Shown piece by piece: positions 1 through 10,727 of a stretch of 64,000 bases of DNA. Position numbers and translations under genes: made by a program. The notes under the pieces were generated by a model. That model did no database searches. It saw nothing but the letters and a program-made list of their open reading frames with translations, and had not been told where the DNA came from. Source of the DNA: Bimastos eiseni (taxonomy: Eukaryota > Annelida > Clitellata > Crassiclitellata > Lumbricidae); assembly GCA_959347315.1 (NCBI GenBank), contig OY365809.1, positions 2,317,953 to 2,381,952 on the forward strand. The letters run 5' to 3'. Each line of letters opens with the position of its first letter. Positions within the stretch are counted from its first letter, which is position 1.

Positions 1-404
1 AAAACACAGGTACATGTAAGGGGCACTTCAGCGTAATTCACCTTCTTTCAAACTAATCTTCAGCTAACGTCTACGAAGCTAAAGAAAATAAGATTAATTG
101 TTTTAGGAAATAAGGAATTAACATGATGAATTATTACTCGTGACTCTTTTAGCTTAATGTGCACTGTTTTGCTAATTGTTCCTACAGTCGTTTAAATTAC
201 AATTAACATCATCTGGGCTAGGGCAGTGAGAGACACTCAATAGATCTCTGGAAAATCCGCCCTAAATCGGGTTTCATTGATTTATTGCGATGAGTAACAG
301 TGTAAGAATGACTTTTACTGTTTCATATTAAACCAAAATGAGATTTACGTCATCATCATCATCATTGTCGTCGCCGTCATCGTCATGATCACCGTCAGAG
401 TCAT

Positions 405-740
405 CACGCGTCCGGCCTCTCCCTCTGTCTTTGCCACCATGATTAATGCGTTTTTCTGTTCCCTCTTGGACTACCGCAACTCACTTCTTATGGGATCAGA
501 AAACTGAGTCCTCCCCCTTCAATCTGCTTTAAGGGTTTCAGCTTGGCTGTATCCCGACTCCCTCTCTTTACGTATATTTCTAAATATGTGTTCGAAAACT
601 TGCACTGGCTTCCTGTCACTGCACGTATCCACTACAAGATCATCGTTCCAGTGTTCCAGTGTTTCCACGCTGAAAGCGCCGCTGAAAAGTTCTTCAGTGA
701 GAGACGTTACGTAAACGATACGATACTTTGATCATGCCTA
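405..740 (+). mobile_element. L2/CR1-like LINE fragment, 3' end of reverse transcriptase
   Basis: The translation, over more than one frame, reads like the tail of a CR1/L2-type non-LTR retrotransposon. It has a segment resembling 'CSLLDYRNSLL', then 'LHWLPVTARIHYKI' and 'VFQCFHAESA'. These match the familiar C-terminal stretch (DYCNSLL, then LHWLPV..RI.YKI) of this LINE group. Frames are broken, so it is a dead 5'-truncated copy. The exact clade cannot be fixed by eye. Confidence 0.6.
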
Positions 741-1528
741 CCTTTCAAACAACTAAAACATTTCACGTCACATTTGGTCGTTTTTACTCGTACTAACCTA
801 AGATTCAGCTGGTCTCATATTTATTATAGCGCTGACTTACACCATTATACAGGTGTCTTAGGAAAGCGTTCTAACAAGAGGCTTTCGTCTTCCTTGAGTA
901 TATGACACCAATTTAACAGCGTTTCAATGACAGATTTAGCCAATCGCTAGCTACGTCTTACATAATACTGAAGACCGTCGAAGGCGGCGTAAGCTATTTT
1001 GGCCCAATGCCGCATTTGTTCCTATCGTCTTCTTATTTGCCTATATTGAATCCCTTGCCAAACTTAAAGGTTTCTAAAGATAGCGTTCAGCCAATCGAAT
1101 TGTTTATCCAAGTTTACCGAATGTTACGATGGGTGGTGTACAGAGATACCAAGTTGTGGATATGTGTGATGTTAGGTATTTATGTCGATAGGGCAAAGTG
1201 ATTTAGTATTAAGTAAGGTTGAAAATGACATTTAACACGCATCTTACACCATATTGCTGTATATTTAACAGGCAGACGATCAAACGCGAAATTCTTTTAA
1301 TGGGAATGCTATACTTTCAAATGTATTGTACAATAGAGTGCAGATGTGCAGTTGGTTATATAAAGATAATACAAACTTATTTATCTATTTACTGAATTGT
1401 AAGTATCTAAATAACAGGATATCCACCTAGTTATGGAGTTGTTTTTAGACACCTTTAAAACGTTTCAACTTATCCTGTATAAAGTAAAAAGAAAGCAGGC
1501 AATTACCATTCGTTATTTAGTACCACTT
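741..1528. other. No recognisable gene
   Basis: A+T-rich non-coding DNA. Short open frames have no recognisable motif. A motif near 855-880 (AGGTGTCTTAGGAAAGCGTTC) resembles stretches near 1450, 10830, 11150 and 24620, so part of it may be old repeat. Confidence 0.4.
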
Positions 1529-1618
1529 GCATCTTAACGACACTGTGTAAAAGCAAAGATCATTAGCGTCACCGTCCTCCTTTATCCAGGCTTGGGACTG
1601 GCACTGTCATGGTGCAAA
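1529..1618 (+). repeat. Dispersed ~90-bp repeat (family R90), copy 1
   Basis: Shares a core with at least eight other sites in the window: AACGACACTGTGT, then CAAAGATCATTAGCGTC, then a CCTCCT block, then CCAGGCTTGGGACTGGCAC. Other plus copies lie near 3052, 12817, 15201, 24046, 32475 and 33912. Reverse copies lie near 14973 and 57222. No coding potential is seen. It may be a short non-autonomous transposon or SINE part. Confidence 0.75.
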
Positions 1619-1688
1619 CAGAGCCTGTTCCAATCCATGAACATAATTATAGAATCATTAACATCGCTAACTTAATCTTTGAAGAAAA

Positions 1689-2150
1689 TTGAAGCAACGC
1701 AATGTGAATATCTACCAACCGAACGTTAATGGACAGGGACGTGGTCTCGAGACCGCGGTCTTGGTCTGGAGACCGGAAAACTGCGGTCTTGGTCTTGGTC
1801 TCGGACCATTCGGTCTTGGTCTTGGACTTGCCTCAAATGCATCGGTCTTGGTCTCGAATACGTCCGGTCTTGGTCTTGGTCATAAAGGAATGGATTAAAT
1901 AAAGTAAAGTAAGTAAAGTAAGTAAAGGATTGGTCTCCGTTAGAGTTAGCGGTCTTTGTCATTTGGATTAATAGAGCAACTTTGTCGATATTTGTCGGCT
2001 ATTTTCGACCACTGGAAACACCGCATGTTTAGGCACTAGGTCCTACGCGAATGTTATTGATTTATGACGTGCTGACCAAACTTCTGGGTCTTTATTTTAT
2101 GTAACTATGGACAGAGAACAAAAATGCATTTGCCACGGAGCCAGCCAATT
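1689..2150 (+). repeat. GGTCTTGGTCTCGAGACC-type minisatellite repeat family, copy 1
   Basis: About 200 bp of degenerate GGTCTTGGTCT units, with CTCGAGACC palindromes, are followed by a unique-looking flank containing GATTTATGACGTGC. The same minisatellite with the same right flank recurs near 43.2-43.58 kb. It is therefore a dispersed mobile unit with an internal minisatellite rather than a local expansion. The open frames crossing it (Gly/Leu-rich on one strand, Asp/Gln/Arg-rich on the other) are by-products of the repeat. Confidence 0.8.
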
Positions 2151-3051
2151 CAAAATTTGCCTTCACAAATTTCAAGGTTTTGGAACAATCTAATATTGTC
2201 GTCTGCCACGGGTAGACACTGAGCGTCGTTGTACAAGTACACCATTCAAATGAAACGTTAATCTACTTGTTCAGATGTCCTAAATTAGGCCTACTTACCT
2301 ATCGTATGCTGTAGGTAATTTATAGCGTGATATTCTCATAACTAAGCCAAGAGCTGAACCTTCAAGAGTTCAGAGTCCCACGATTTCAGGGCAATAATAT
2401 TAAGCTATGTGTTCTTCAGCAATCGAATTAATGTATGAAGCATGTTATTCGTCTTAGCGTCTTAATATACTGAAATGTTCATAAAAAGAGCCTACGAGTT
2501 GTTTAAATACCTAGTGGTCATCTCGTGTCGTCGCTTCTGATTTTGTCCAATCTTGAAATCCCTCCGATATTCCGCAGTCAACTCATTTCTGCCATAAAAA
2601 TTCGTTTCTTGTATCTTACGCTCTTAATGTCCGACATTTCGATTCGAATAGGAAATTCCTTGGTATCATCGTCGCGTATATTTGCCCTCTTTTATTTAAC
2701 TTGGCTTGCGTGAAATTTCTCATGGACGGCTCGTTAACTCGTTGGATCGTCGGATTCTTTCTTGCGGAAATAATTAAGGGTGAATCCGCAAGATGTCTTT
2801 AAAATAACAAAGACTGCGATCGCCACCAAACATTCAATTTTTAATGGATATTTAGAACACTTTCTTAATTGAAGTAAGTTTTCTGACATAATAGGTAAGT
2901 CAGTTCTGCACAATTATCATTGTGCCGTTATTCAGTTATCAACATAAATTTTGGAAGCTTTTTATCAAGAATTTATGTTTATTTGTCATAAAAGTGTCCC
3001 TTTGTCTTGTACAGTTATTTGTTAGTTATTGAAATTTCTGGTGGCTGTTGG
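2151..3051. other. No recognisable gene
   Basis: Non-coding A+T-rich DNA. I see no coding domain, RNA gene or clear repeat. Confidence 0.4.
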
Positions 3052-3132
3052 AGCTTAGCGACACTGTGTGATAACAAAGATCATTGGAGTCGCCCTCCTG
3101 CTTCATCGAGGCTTGGGACTGGCATTGTGTGA
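3052..3132 (+). repeat. Dispersed repeat R90, copy 2
   Basis: Carries GCGACACTGTGTGATAAC, AAGATCATT and GAGGCTTGGGACTGGCA in the same order as the other R90 copies. Confidence 0.75.
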
Positions 3133-3389
3133 GTTTTTTGCGGTTAGAAGTACGTCATTGAAATTTCTATCAAAGTCTCAATTTTAAATATGTGTTAAAA
3201 ATTCTACTATAAGGGTGTTTTAGCCCATGCATGACAAATACGTTCACGACAGCTATATTATAACTATGTTTGTTGTAAACACGAAGTCATTAAGTTATTT
3301 ATTTTAAATGAAACTTGATATGGCGCCACTCATGGAAATAATCACAGGTACATCCGCAAAAAGTCATTAAAATAACAATGACTGCTCTT

Positions 3390-3698
3390 CAGAGATGTAA
3401 CAAGGTTTTGAAAGGTGGGGAGGCATAATTTAAAAAATATTGCGCGAAGCGAAAAAATTTTTGTTTGCCCCCACTTTTTGAATTTTGCCCCCCCCCCCGG
3501 AAATTTGAATCATGGGGGGCACAAATTATTTTAACAAAGGTAATCTTTAAAAGCCATTTAAACATTAAAAAGAACCGATTTGGGGGGCACATGGGGGGCA
3601 CTGAGCACTAAAACTGGGGGCTTTGCCCCTCCAGTTTTGAAACTGGGTGGGAGGGGGGTGGGCAGGTGCCCCTCTGCCCCCCGCCTGTTACACCTCTG
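3390..3698. mobile_element. Non-autonomous hAT-type element (MITE, 309 bp)
   Basis: The left end reads CAGAGATGTAACAAGG. The right end, reverse-complemented, reads CAGAGGTGTAACAGG. These inverted ends are flanked on both sides by a perfect 8-bp direct repeat, CTGCTCTT (3382-3389 and 3699-3706). Inverted CAGRG-type ends with an 8-bp target duplication are diagnostic of the hAT superfamily. The interior is rich in C and G runs and has no transposase, so the element is mobilised in trans. The perfect duplication suggests a fairly recent insertion. Confidence 0.88.
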
Positions 3699-3799
3699 CT
3701 GCTCTTGCTATCAAACGTTCAACTTTAAATGGGATTTAGAACACCTTCCTAACTGAAGCTAATGTTGTTATAAATAAATGCATGCGCTGAAAAATCATT

Positions 3800-5250
3800 C
3801 ATTAGAATAAGCTCCTAAATAACACAATCAATGCAAAGCAATTGAAATATAAAAAAACCTTGAAAGTCAAAGCATTAGACAATCGACATCAACTAAAACC
3901 AATTTAAAAGACATCTTATCATCATAACTGCAACATGACAATAGAAACTTAAGGCAAGAAAACAACATTTTTTAGCACACCAATAACTGAGTACGTGTTG
4001 AATCACATTTAGCAAACTTCACTCAGAATAAAGAATTCTTAATCTAGTGCAAATGTTTTCCAGAGGTTTACAGATTATAGATATTCATAATCTTTACACC
4101 AAGATCATCTTAATCCATTATTTTATTTGACACATATAATTGTCAATAAAATCAATCTATAAAAAATAATATTTGACTTTCTTAACTATCACACACTTTT
4201 ATGACTAATTTTACAAATAACAAAAAACCCAACTCAATTTATGTAAGACAACAGTTACATAACTTTTCCATTATAAATAAGGTTTTACAAGCATAAAAAC
4301 TTTACTTTGCATACAACCATCACTAAGAAATTTTGTTTATTAAAATCCATTTTATATAAAACACATGAATCTTGTAATGTGCTAGAGATGTTCTCTTTTC
4401 TACAATCTAACAATAAATGGTTAATATTTTCTGTGACACAAACTACAAAGTCCAGTTTCACGTTTCTTCATAAGAAGAAGTCTTTCGTTTTGATTTACTT
4501 TTCCTAATCTTAATCTTGATATTTGAACCTCTTTCCTTCTATTTGGGTCATTAAATTGTAATCATGTGTCCACCACAGGACAAATATATTTATAATGCTG
4601 ACCCTTAGAATCATTGTCATATTCAACCTGCCATTCATTAAGTACATGAGATTTTATAATGGAAAAGATTTCTTGTAATTCTAAATAATTTGTTGAATTT
4701 ATAATAGGCTAATTAAGAGGTTCTTTTGCTAAAGCATCTGCTTTTTCATTACCTAGTATATTAACATGACTAGCAATCCAAATTAAACATATGTTACTCA
4801 TCTTAATTTGATTCATTACTATAATTGTTTCCTGTAAAAGGATTGGTCTAGAGTGTGAATAGTTACGTTAATAGAAGTAATAGCACTCAATCAGTCAGAA
4901 AAAGCAGCAAATTTCTTATTATCTTGATTTTCATTCTCTGATATCCATAATAAAACTTGTTTAATTGCAGTTAATTCAGCGGCATATATGCAAGAATCAT
5001 TGCCAAGACGGACTTGTTTATCTATCTTTAAGGATGGGATTGTGTATGCAGCAGCAAATAAGTTATTAGCTTTAGATCCATCAGTGTATATGTGTGTATA
5101 GTCATGAGTAGGAAGGATGGTGGCCATCGAGTAAGTCAGAGGTGTTGTGGGCTCGTGTGATTTAACGATTTCTAGACTATATTCGGCGCATTCTCGGATC
5201 TCTTTTGGATAATGACTTGCGGCAACATCGTCGTGATGGAGGCTGGATTG
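3800..5250 (-). mobile_element. Minus-strand LINE, 3' half (RNase H end and 3' UTR)
   Basis: This is the downstream half of a minus-strand non-LTR retrotransposon whose RT half lies at about 9.08-10.18 kb. The part below about 4.3 kb is its non-coding tail: it is the reverse complement of 16.56-17.06 kb, showing the tail is repeated. The coding part is a broken RNase H domain. The separation of the halves is explained by the plus-strand LINE inserted between them. Many stops mark it as inactive. Confidence 0.72.
4891..5127 (-). pseudogene. RNase H domain of the minus-strand LINE (broken)
   Basis: The translation contains HIYTDGSK (first catalytic Asp), IYAAELTAIKQ (catalytic Glu) and FAAFSD (third Asp). 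This is the usual order of the RNase H active site in RNase H-bearing LINEs. A TGA falls directly after FSD where a Ser is expected. The frame then continues as LSAITSI, so one nonsense change broke it. In the element the domain lies C-terminal to the RT; it removes RNA from the RNA:DNA hybrid. Clade (I, R1 or a relative) is not resolved. Confidence 0.78.
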
Positions 5251-5543
5251 AAGATTTCATAAAATTATACATCCGATTTGTAATAATTTTAATTCAAAAT
5301 CGAACGGAGACTATCTGATGAGTGGATGCGTACAGGCAATTGTACGCCCAATACCAGTACATCCAAAAGCGGTCACCAATCGGCCTCATACCGTTTGACA
5401 ATCCTCTCTCGGACTAATTAGGACGTCGGTCTCAATGGTCCAGCTTAGATACCACTCTACGCGAATCTGCTCGGTGTCAACACCATACTCGGGCGACAAA
5501 TAGTGATTCATCGACTATAGTGCCTTGGATACATCTATATTAC

Positions 5544-6386
5544 TATGGCGAAAAAGGCGTATAAGTCGGATGAACTGATAGAAGCGCTTAAGGACAGGAG
5601 AGTTACGGATTCGCTGATGGAGAGGCTGGTCAAACTTTTCTCCCCCACCATTAAAACAACTGGATCAAAAATTGAACTCGTTTGCGACAGCCATCAATGA
5701 CAAATTGGAGACCATAATTGATCGCTCAACTAGAGCCACTGAACAAACCGCCGAGCTATCGCAGAGAATCAAAGCCCTTGAGGACTTGAATGATAACCTA
5801 AAGTCTCAAGTCGACGCACTGATATCGGCTCAAAGAATATCCACATTGCTATTTCACGGAGTAGAGGAAGATGCAGATGTGCCTGCGGACGCCTACCCAA
5901 ATAGTACGCAAAAAAGCCAACCCCAACCAAGACCTGGCTGCTTAAAATGCAATTCTTGACATCTGCAATACCACTCTGGGGCTGAATGTGTCAATCTCAG
6001 ATCTTGCCGCGGCATACCGAATGCCACGAAGAGGCAAGGAATCTAGCAGACCGGTAGTGGTCAAGTTCGTCAGTCTAGCTGTGAGGAATACTGTATACAG
6101 ATCTCGTTCTCAACTGAAGCAACTCAATCTGAGGCCCACCAAGCGGATCTATATCAATGAACGCTTGTCTCCCAAAACAGCGCTGACCTTTGCCAAAGCA
6201 AGGAGTCTTGTGAAAGAACGCAAAATTCACTCATCCTGGACCTATGGTGGCTCTGTGCTTGTCCGCTTAGCCGATTCAAAGATTGGCAAGTCAATCAAAA
6301 TAACGTCGTCAGATGATCTGGAAAAACTGACTGTCTCTCATTTTTCACCAGTTCAACCTATCGGCCACGAGAAGCCGGGAAAGTGA
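5544..6386 (+). pseudogene. LINE ORF1 protein relic (coiled coil plus RNA-binding-like domain)
   Basis: Starts at ATGGCGAAAAAGG (MAKKAYKSDELIEALKD) and is broken by frameshifts near 5690 and 5960. The first part is a heptad-like helix (TEQTAELSQRIKALEDLNDN). The second part contains RPVVVKFVS, RIYINERLSPKTA, KARSLVKERKI and SSWTYGGSVLVR. It resembles the ORF1 C-terminal domain of CR1/L2-type LINEs, in which 'INE.L', 'ARSLKK.GKI.S.WT.dG.I.VK' is typical. The usual role is binding the LINE RNA as a chaperone. Confidence 0.7.
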
Positions 6387-6832
6387 CGATCTTTGGCGAC
6401 GCACTCAATCTCCCCATTGAGGCATCCCATGAGCAACTGCTGATCAAGATCTCGCCTTCATGGTCTCTGTTTACACCCCGAAGACGATTCACCGGGATTC
6501 ACCATGTTGGTCCTGTCTACAGCAAGTTTCTGTTTTTCTCTGACCTATCATCTCTAAGTAGGTTGCTCGCCTTAGATTGCTTACATGTTGTATTTAACTA
6601 TCTATTAAAGGTCTGTAGGCCTGTTTGTTTAATGTAAATCTTGCCTCTACACTAATCGTTGACACCGAGACAGTTCCATTTTGCCTTAACTCCACTAGAA
6701 TCTTCTTTTGTGAACTTGGATGCGAGTGGATTTATTCTGTGTACCCTTTATATATTACTCAGATTAGTTATTAGTTTCTATTTTACCATTATGCGTCTAC
6801 GATATCACTGCTGCTTGTTCTCTGCTCGTTAT

Positions 6833-8561
6833 TATATGCACAGAGTCTGCATACACCTAGACCATACAAGACTAAATTCATATATAAACCATTTGCAGAT
6901 AATTCATCAAACACAATATGGTTTTATGGCTGGTCACTCCCCTTTCATGGAACTCTTGGGAATCGAGGATTTATTGTCGAAGGCTCTAGATGATAAGGAT
7001 TATATAGTAGGAGTTTTATTGGATTTAGCAAAAGCTTTCGATACGGTAAATCAAACCATTTTACTACATAAACTAAAGCATTACGGCATTAGGGGTATAG
7101 TACTGAGCTGGTTCAAAAGCTATTTTAGTAATAGAACTCAAAGAGTTTTCTTCAATGGCCATACCTCAGACGTCTTATTAGCCAAGTTTGGTGTATCTCA
7201 AGGATCAAATTTGGAACCCCTATTATTTCTAATCTACATTAACGACCTTGCATCGATTTCATCTATCATTTACATGATATTATTTGCAGATGACACAAAT
7301 GTTTTTTTCTCTCACCCCTCTTATCAGACACTTGTCGATACCATTAACCAAGAACTAGACAAAGTCGCTGATTGGTTTGCAGCTAACAGACTCACAATAA
7401 ATGTTTACAAGACCAATTATATACTCTTCCAGTCGCAAATGAAAGCTAAACCAATTTGTCAAAATATACATATTAAGGGTACCTCGATTAACCAAGTTGT
7501 TAATGCCCGTTTCTTGGGAGTATATATTGGTTCCAGGGGCTTTCACCTCCGGACGTTTCACCTCCGGACGTTTCACCACCGGACGACGATTCATCTTTAG
7601 GGACGATTCACCTTTAGAGGCTTTCACCTTTAGGGGCTTTCACCTCTAGGGGCCTTCAACTCCTGGGGATTGCTTAATTTATAGACATGTAAAGTAAAAT
7701 TTCGATGGGGAATGTCATTGAATTGTACATTAATAATATATAACATGCAAAGCAAATTTATTTAGCATAAGCAATGAACTGTAAATAGACTCAATAAGGA
7801 AAGAATCAAATGTTATCCCTCTTCCGTAACCTTCCAAAACCTCGATTTACTGTCCATGAGAAGCCATTATAATTATTAAATGTCTCAGACATTCTGCAAC
7901 GGTTAGCTTTCATCTCTGATTTGTTACTTCTGAGATTGGATGGTTATATAGGCTTTGCAACACACTGCGCTGCAGAAAATCTATTTACTCTAAGCCTGCT
8001 TAATAGTGTCACGATAGTCGCATCATTGCCAAAATATCAAAGAATATATGGATCCTCTACAAGTTAGCCAATAAGCTGCCACTAAATATCAGAAAGCAAT
8101 TGTACTACACTATGGTGTATCCCTACCTTTCCTATTGTAACTTAGTGTGGGCCTCAAACTATGAATCAAGGCTTGATAAACTAATAAAATTACAAATAAA
8201 GGCGGTCAGCGAATTACCCAATTACACTCATACTGCTCCTTTATTTCGCGACCATAAACTTTTAACCATTGCTCAGATCATAAAATTACAAATTGGACTC
8301 TTTGTCTATCGGTTTACTAATCACCTTCACCCTAGAACATTCCATAACTACTTCTCTCTAGGCTCGGATGTCCATTCCTATGATACCAGAGGATCCGCTG
8401 GATACCGTGTCCTATCTGCTAGAACTAATACACGAAGATTTCCCATTAAAGCCACTGGACCACTAGTTTGGAACGCAATACCTTTAGGAATCAGAAATGC
8501 ACCTAATTATAGTCGATTTAAAAGCGATCTCAAATATTCTATCTCAAACGCTGTCTCCTAG
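6833..8561 (+). pseudogene. LINE reverse transcriptase (split by an insertion)
   Basis: RT motifs are in order: QTQYGFMAGHSPFMEL, VLLDLAKAFDTVNQTILLHKL (first catalytic Asp), RTQRVFFNG, FGVSQGSNLEPLLFLIYIND (degraded G.PQGS.L.PLLF), then ILFADDTNVF (FADD active site). After 'NARFLGVYIG' the frame runs into unrelated sequence. RT resumes near 8020 with NIWILYKLANKLPLN and YYTMVYPYLSYCNLVW, and ends with YDTRGS...GPLVWNAIP typical of CR1/Jockey-group C-termini. The upstream endonuclease is not recognisable. Confidence 0.85.
7540..8015. mobile_element. Insertion inside the LINE RT, with a TTTCACCTCCGGACG-type short tandem block
   Basis: RT coding is interrupted between 'FLGVYIG' and 'NIWILYKLANKL'. 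The inserted stretch opens with about 125 bp of imperfect 10-16 bp units alternating 'TTTCACC' with 'GGACG' or 'TAGGGGC'. Non-coding sequence follows. Termini are not clear, so the class is unassigned. Confidence 0.55.
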
Positions 8562-9079
8562 TCTCATTAACAAGGAGCATTGTTTAACACATTGGTTTAA
8601 TAGTAAATTCTGATATAACATCTGCTTCCCCCTTACATGATCTTATAATTCCTCAGTTTGTAGTCTATGTTGCTGCCTGGTGCTAGCTAGGCCTACTGTT
8701 CCTTGTAAATATTTTTAGTTAAGAATTAATATAAGGTTATGTTATGTTACTTTGTTGCATTGTTCCATATACAATGTTAGTTATTGGAGTCATTGTATCA
8801 GGAATATCCTGTCAACCGGTTTTGTTGATAGATAATTTTGGTGCTTTCTATGTATCATACGCTACCATTCGCTAATATTATTTTCATATATTTGTCGACT
8901 TAAGGGGTTCCTACATAGCGGGGAATAATCCCCTTGGGAACTCCTGTTGAACATCTGTCCTAATTACTCAGTTATTTTATTTAATATGCCGGACTTAGAA
9001 AATACTTGAATGATCTATTTCTTTTGTTAAAATGGTATTATTGATGGTTCAATAAATCACTTTTGATTTTGATTTGATT

Positions 9080-10178
9080 TTCATATTTGTCAATATGTTC
9101 CAATGAATAAAGACGAATAAATTCCGAATTGTCTAATTTCTTATTTACTGATTTGTGAAAGCTAAGATCAACTTTTGTATCACTATTTAACCAAGGAGGA
9201 TTAATAGGGAATTTTGGAGCTTGAAAAGATTGGGTTAAAGAAGAGAAGAAACTGTTTGTTCGTGTGTATGTGGATTCATCCATATGTCCAGATGTTCTGT
9301 AATCATTTGTCCAATGAGGTTCATATGCAGACCTGATGGGATGATCTGGACTTCCCAATATTTCTGCACCCAATTTCAGGGAATTTTGTAATCTTCTAAT
9401 TTGCAAGGGCATTTCTCCGCATTTATTTTCAAGTGCAGAGGCCGAAGTACCTTTAACAGCACCACAACATAACCTTAGCGCCTCAGTTTGAGCAGATGAC
9501 AATCTATCCAATTGTGACTTAGTGGCTGAATAGTAAGCTACATCACCGTAATCAATGACTGATCAAATAAGGGCCCCATAAATATTTAATAAGGCTTTTT
9601 CGAAGCTCTCCAACTATTACCTGATACTGCTCTCATCAAATTCATGCGGTTTTTACACTTGATTAACACATATTCTATATGTGGTTTCCATGAAAATTTA
9701 TAGTCAAAAATGAATCCAAGTAACTTAGCTTTTTTTCAATTTTTATAGATGAACTCCCTACTGTTATATTAATATTTGAGATCCTGCGTTTCTTAGTAAA
9801 CAAAACCCCCACAGTTCTATTTATAGATATTTTAAAACCATTTTTATTACACCATTCATCAATTGCATTTAATGACAGCTGGATTTTGTATTGTAATTTA
9901 TTTTTATTTCGATGACCCACATAAATTGAACTGTCATCAGCAAACAAGGTCATATCTACCCATTCTATTCCATTAGTAATGTCATTAATCATAATAAGAA
10001 ATAATAAAGATGAAATAATGGACCCCTGAGGTGTGCCATTTTCTAAAATGTATTTGTCAGAAAAGGAATCTCCAATTTTGACTTCAAATGTTCTGTTGGA
10101 TAGGAAGTTTACAATCCATTTATATGTTTTTCCTATAACTCCCATATTTATGAGATTTATGCAAAGCTGTAATTCACT
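9080..10178 (-). pseudogene. Minus-strand LINE reverse transcriptase, 5' half of the split element
   Basis: The minus frame reads LCINLINMGVIGKTYKWIVNFLSNRTFEV in pieces, then NGTPQGSIISSLLFLIMINDI, MTLFADDSSIY (FADD active site), INRTVGVLFTKK and a decayed L(S)YLDSFL. Past a frame break it continues with DRLSSAQTEALRLCCGA, TSASALENKCGEMPLQIRR (the typical connector of RNase H-bearing LINEs) and HIDKYENQ, where the other LINE cuts in. The RNase H that should follow lies at 4.9-5.1 kb. Confidence 0.82.
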
Positions 10179-10545
10179 GAATTATACCTTGGTATAATAT
10201 GATAAATTAATGTTATAAACATACATTATATGAAAATATTCCTGTAAGAATGTTTGATAGAATAAGAACATTATGAAACAATTTATGCTAAAAAGATTCT
10301 TCAATGCTTTAATGATTACAAAATGTACATAGAGACTGGTCATACACAATTTGTTTTATTTTGAACATTTCTTGATGCAAATATTAATGCAAATATTGTT
10401 ACATTTGCATGAAATACTGTATTACTTGTATTATTGATGTTATTAATACCATTATTATTTATGTTGTAAAACAATGAACACTAATGACAGTTTAAAATTC
10501 AGACAGTTTTGAATGGTGTCTTTCGGACGCTATGAATTTCTTTGC
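10148..10545 (+). repeat. Direct repeat DR1, left copy
   Basis: About 390 bp, starting TGAGATTTATGCAAAGCT and ending GACGCTATGAATTTC, nearly identical to 17187-17567 in the same orientation. It is A+T rich and non-coding apart from about 25 nt overlapping RT coding on the minus strand. Its origin (LINE 5' portion or separate element) is uncertain. Confidence 0.8.
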
Positions 10546-10641
10546 ACTGTACTGTATATGTTTCAAATTGTCAACGGCCATAGATGTCATATGACGACGT
10601 TGAATTGTGGATTAATAATAAAGACACATTTATGAAGCTAT

Positions 10642-10688
10642 ATCACTCTTTGTCTTTGTCTTTGTCTCTGTCTCTGTGTCTGTCTGTG

Positions 10689-10727
<39 letters not shown>
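10642..10727 (+). repeat. CTTTGT/CTCTGT then (TC)n microsatellite
   Basis: TCTTTGTCTTTG units grade into TCTCTGTC and then into a pure TC run. Confidence 0.95.

Larger units (their letters stand above)
5270..9078 (+). mobile_element. Plus-strand CR1/Jockey-like LINE nested in the minus-strand LINE
   Basis: The order is ORF1 relic (5544-6386), RT (about 6830-7540 and 8020-8561), 3' UTR, and a 3' tail of TTTTGATTTTGATTTGATTTT at about 9052. It lies inside a minus-strand LINE: RNase H coding lies to its left and RT coding to its right. The flanks 'GATTTCATA' (near 5256) and 'GATTTTCATA' (near 9073) may be the decayed target duplication. Frameshifts in ORF1 and a foreign insertion in RT mean it is dead. 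Confidence 0.78.
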
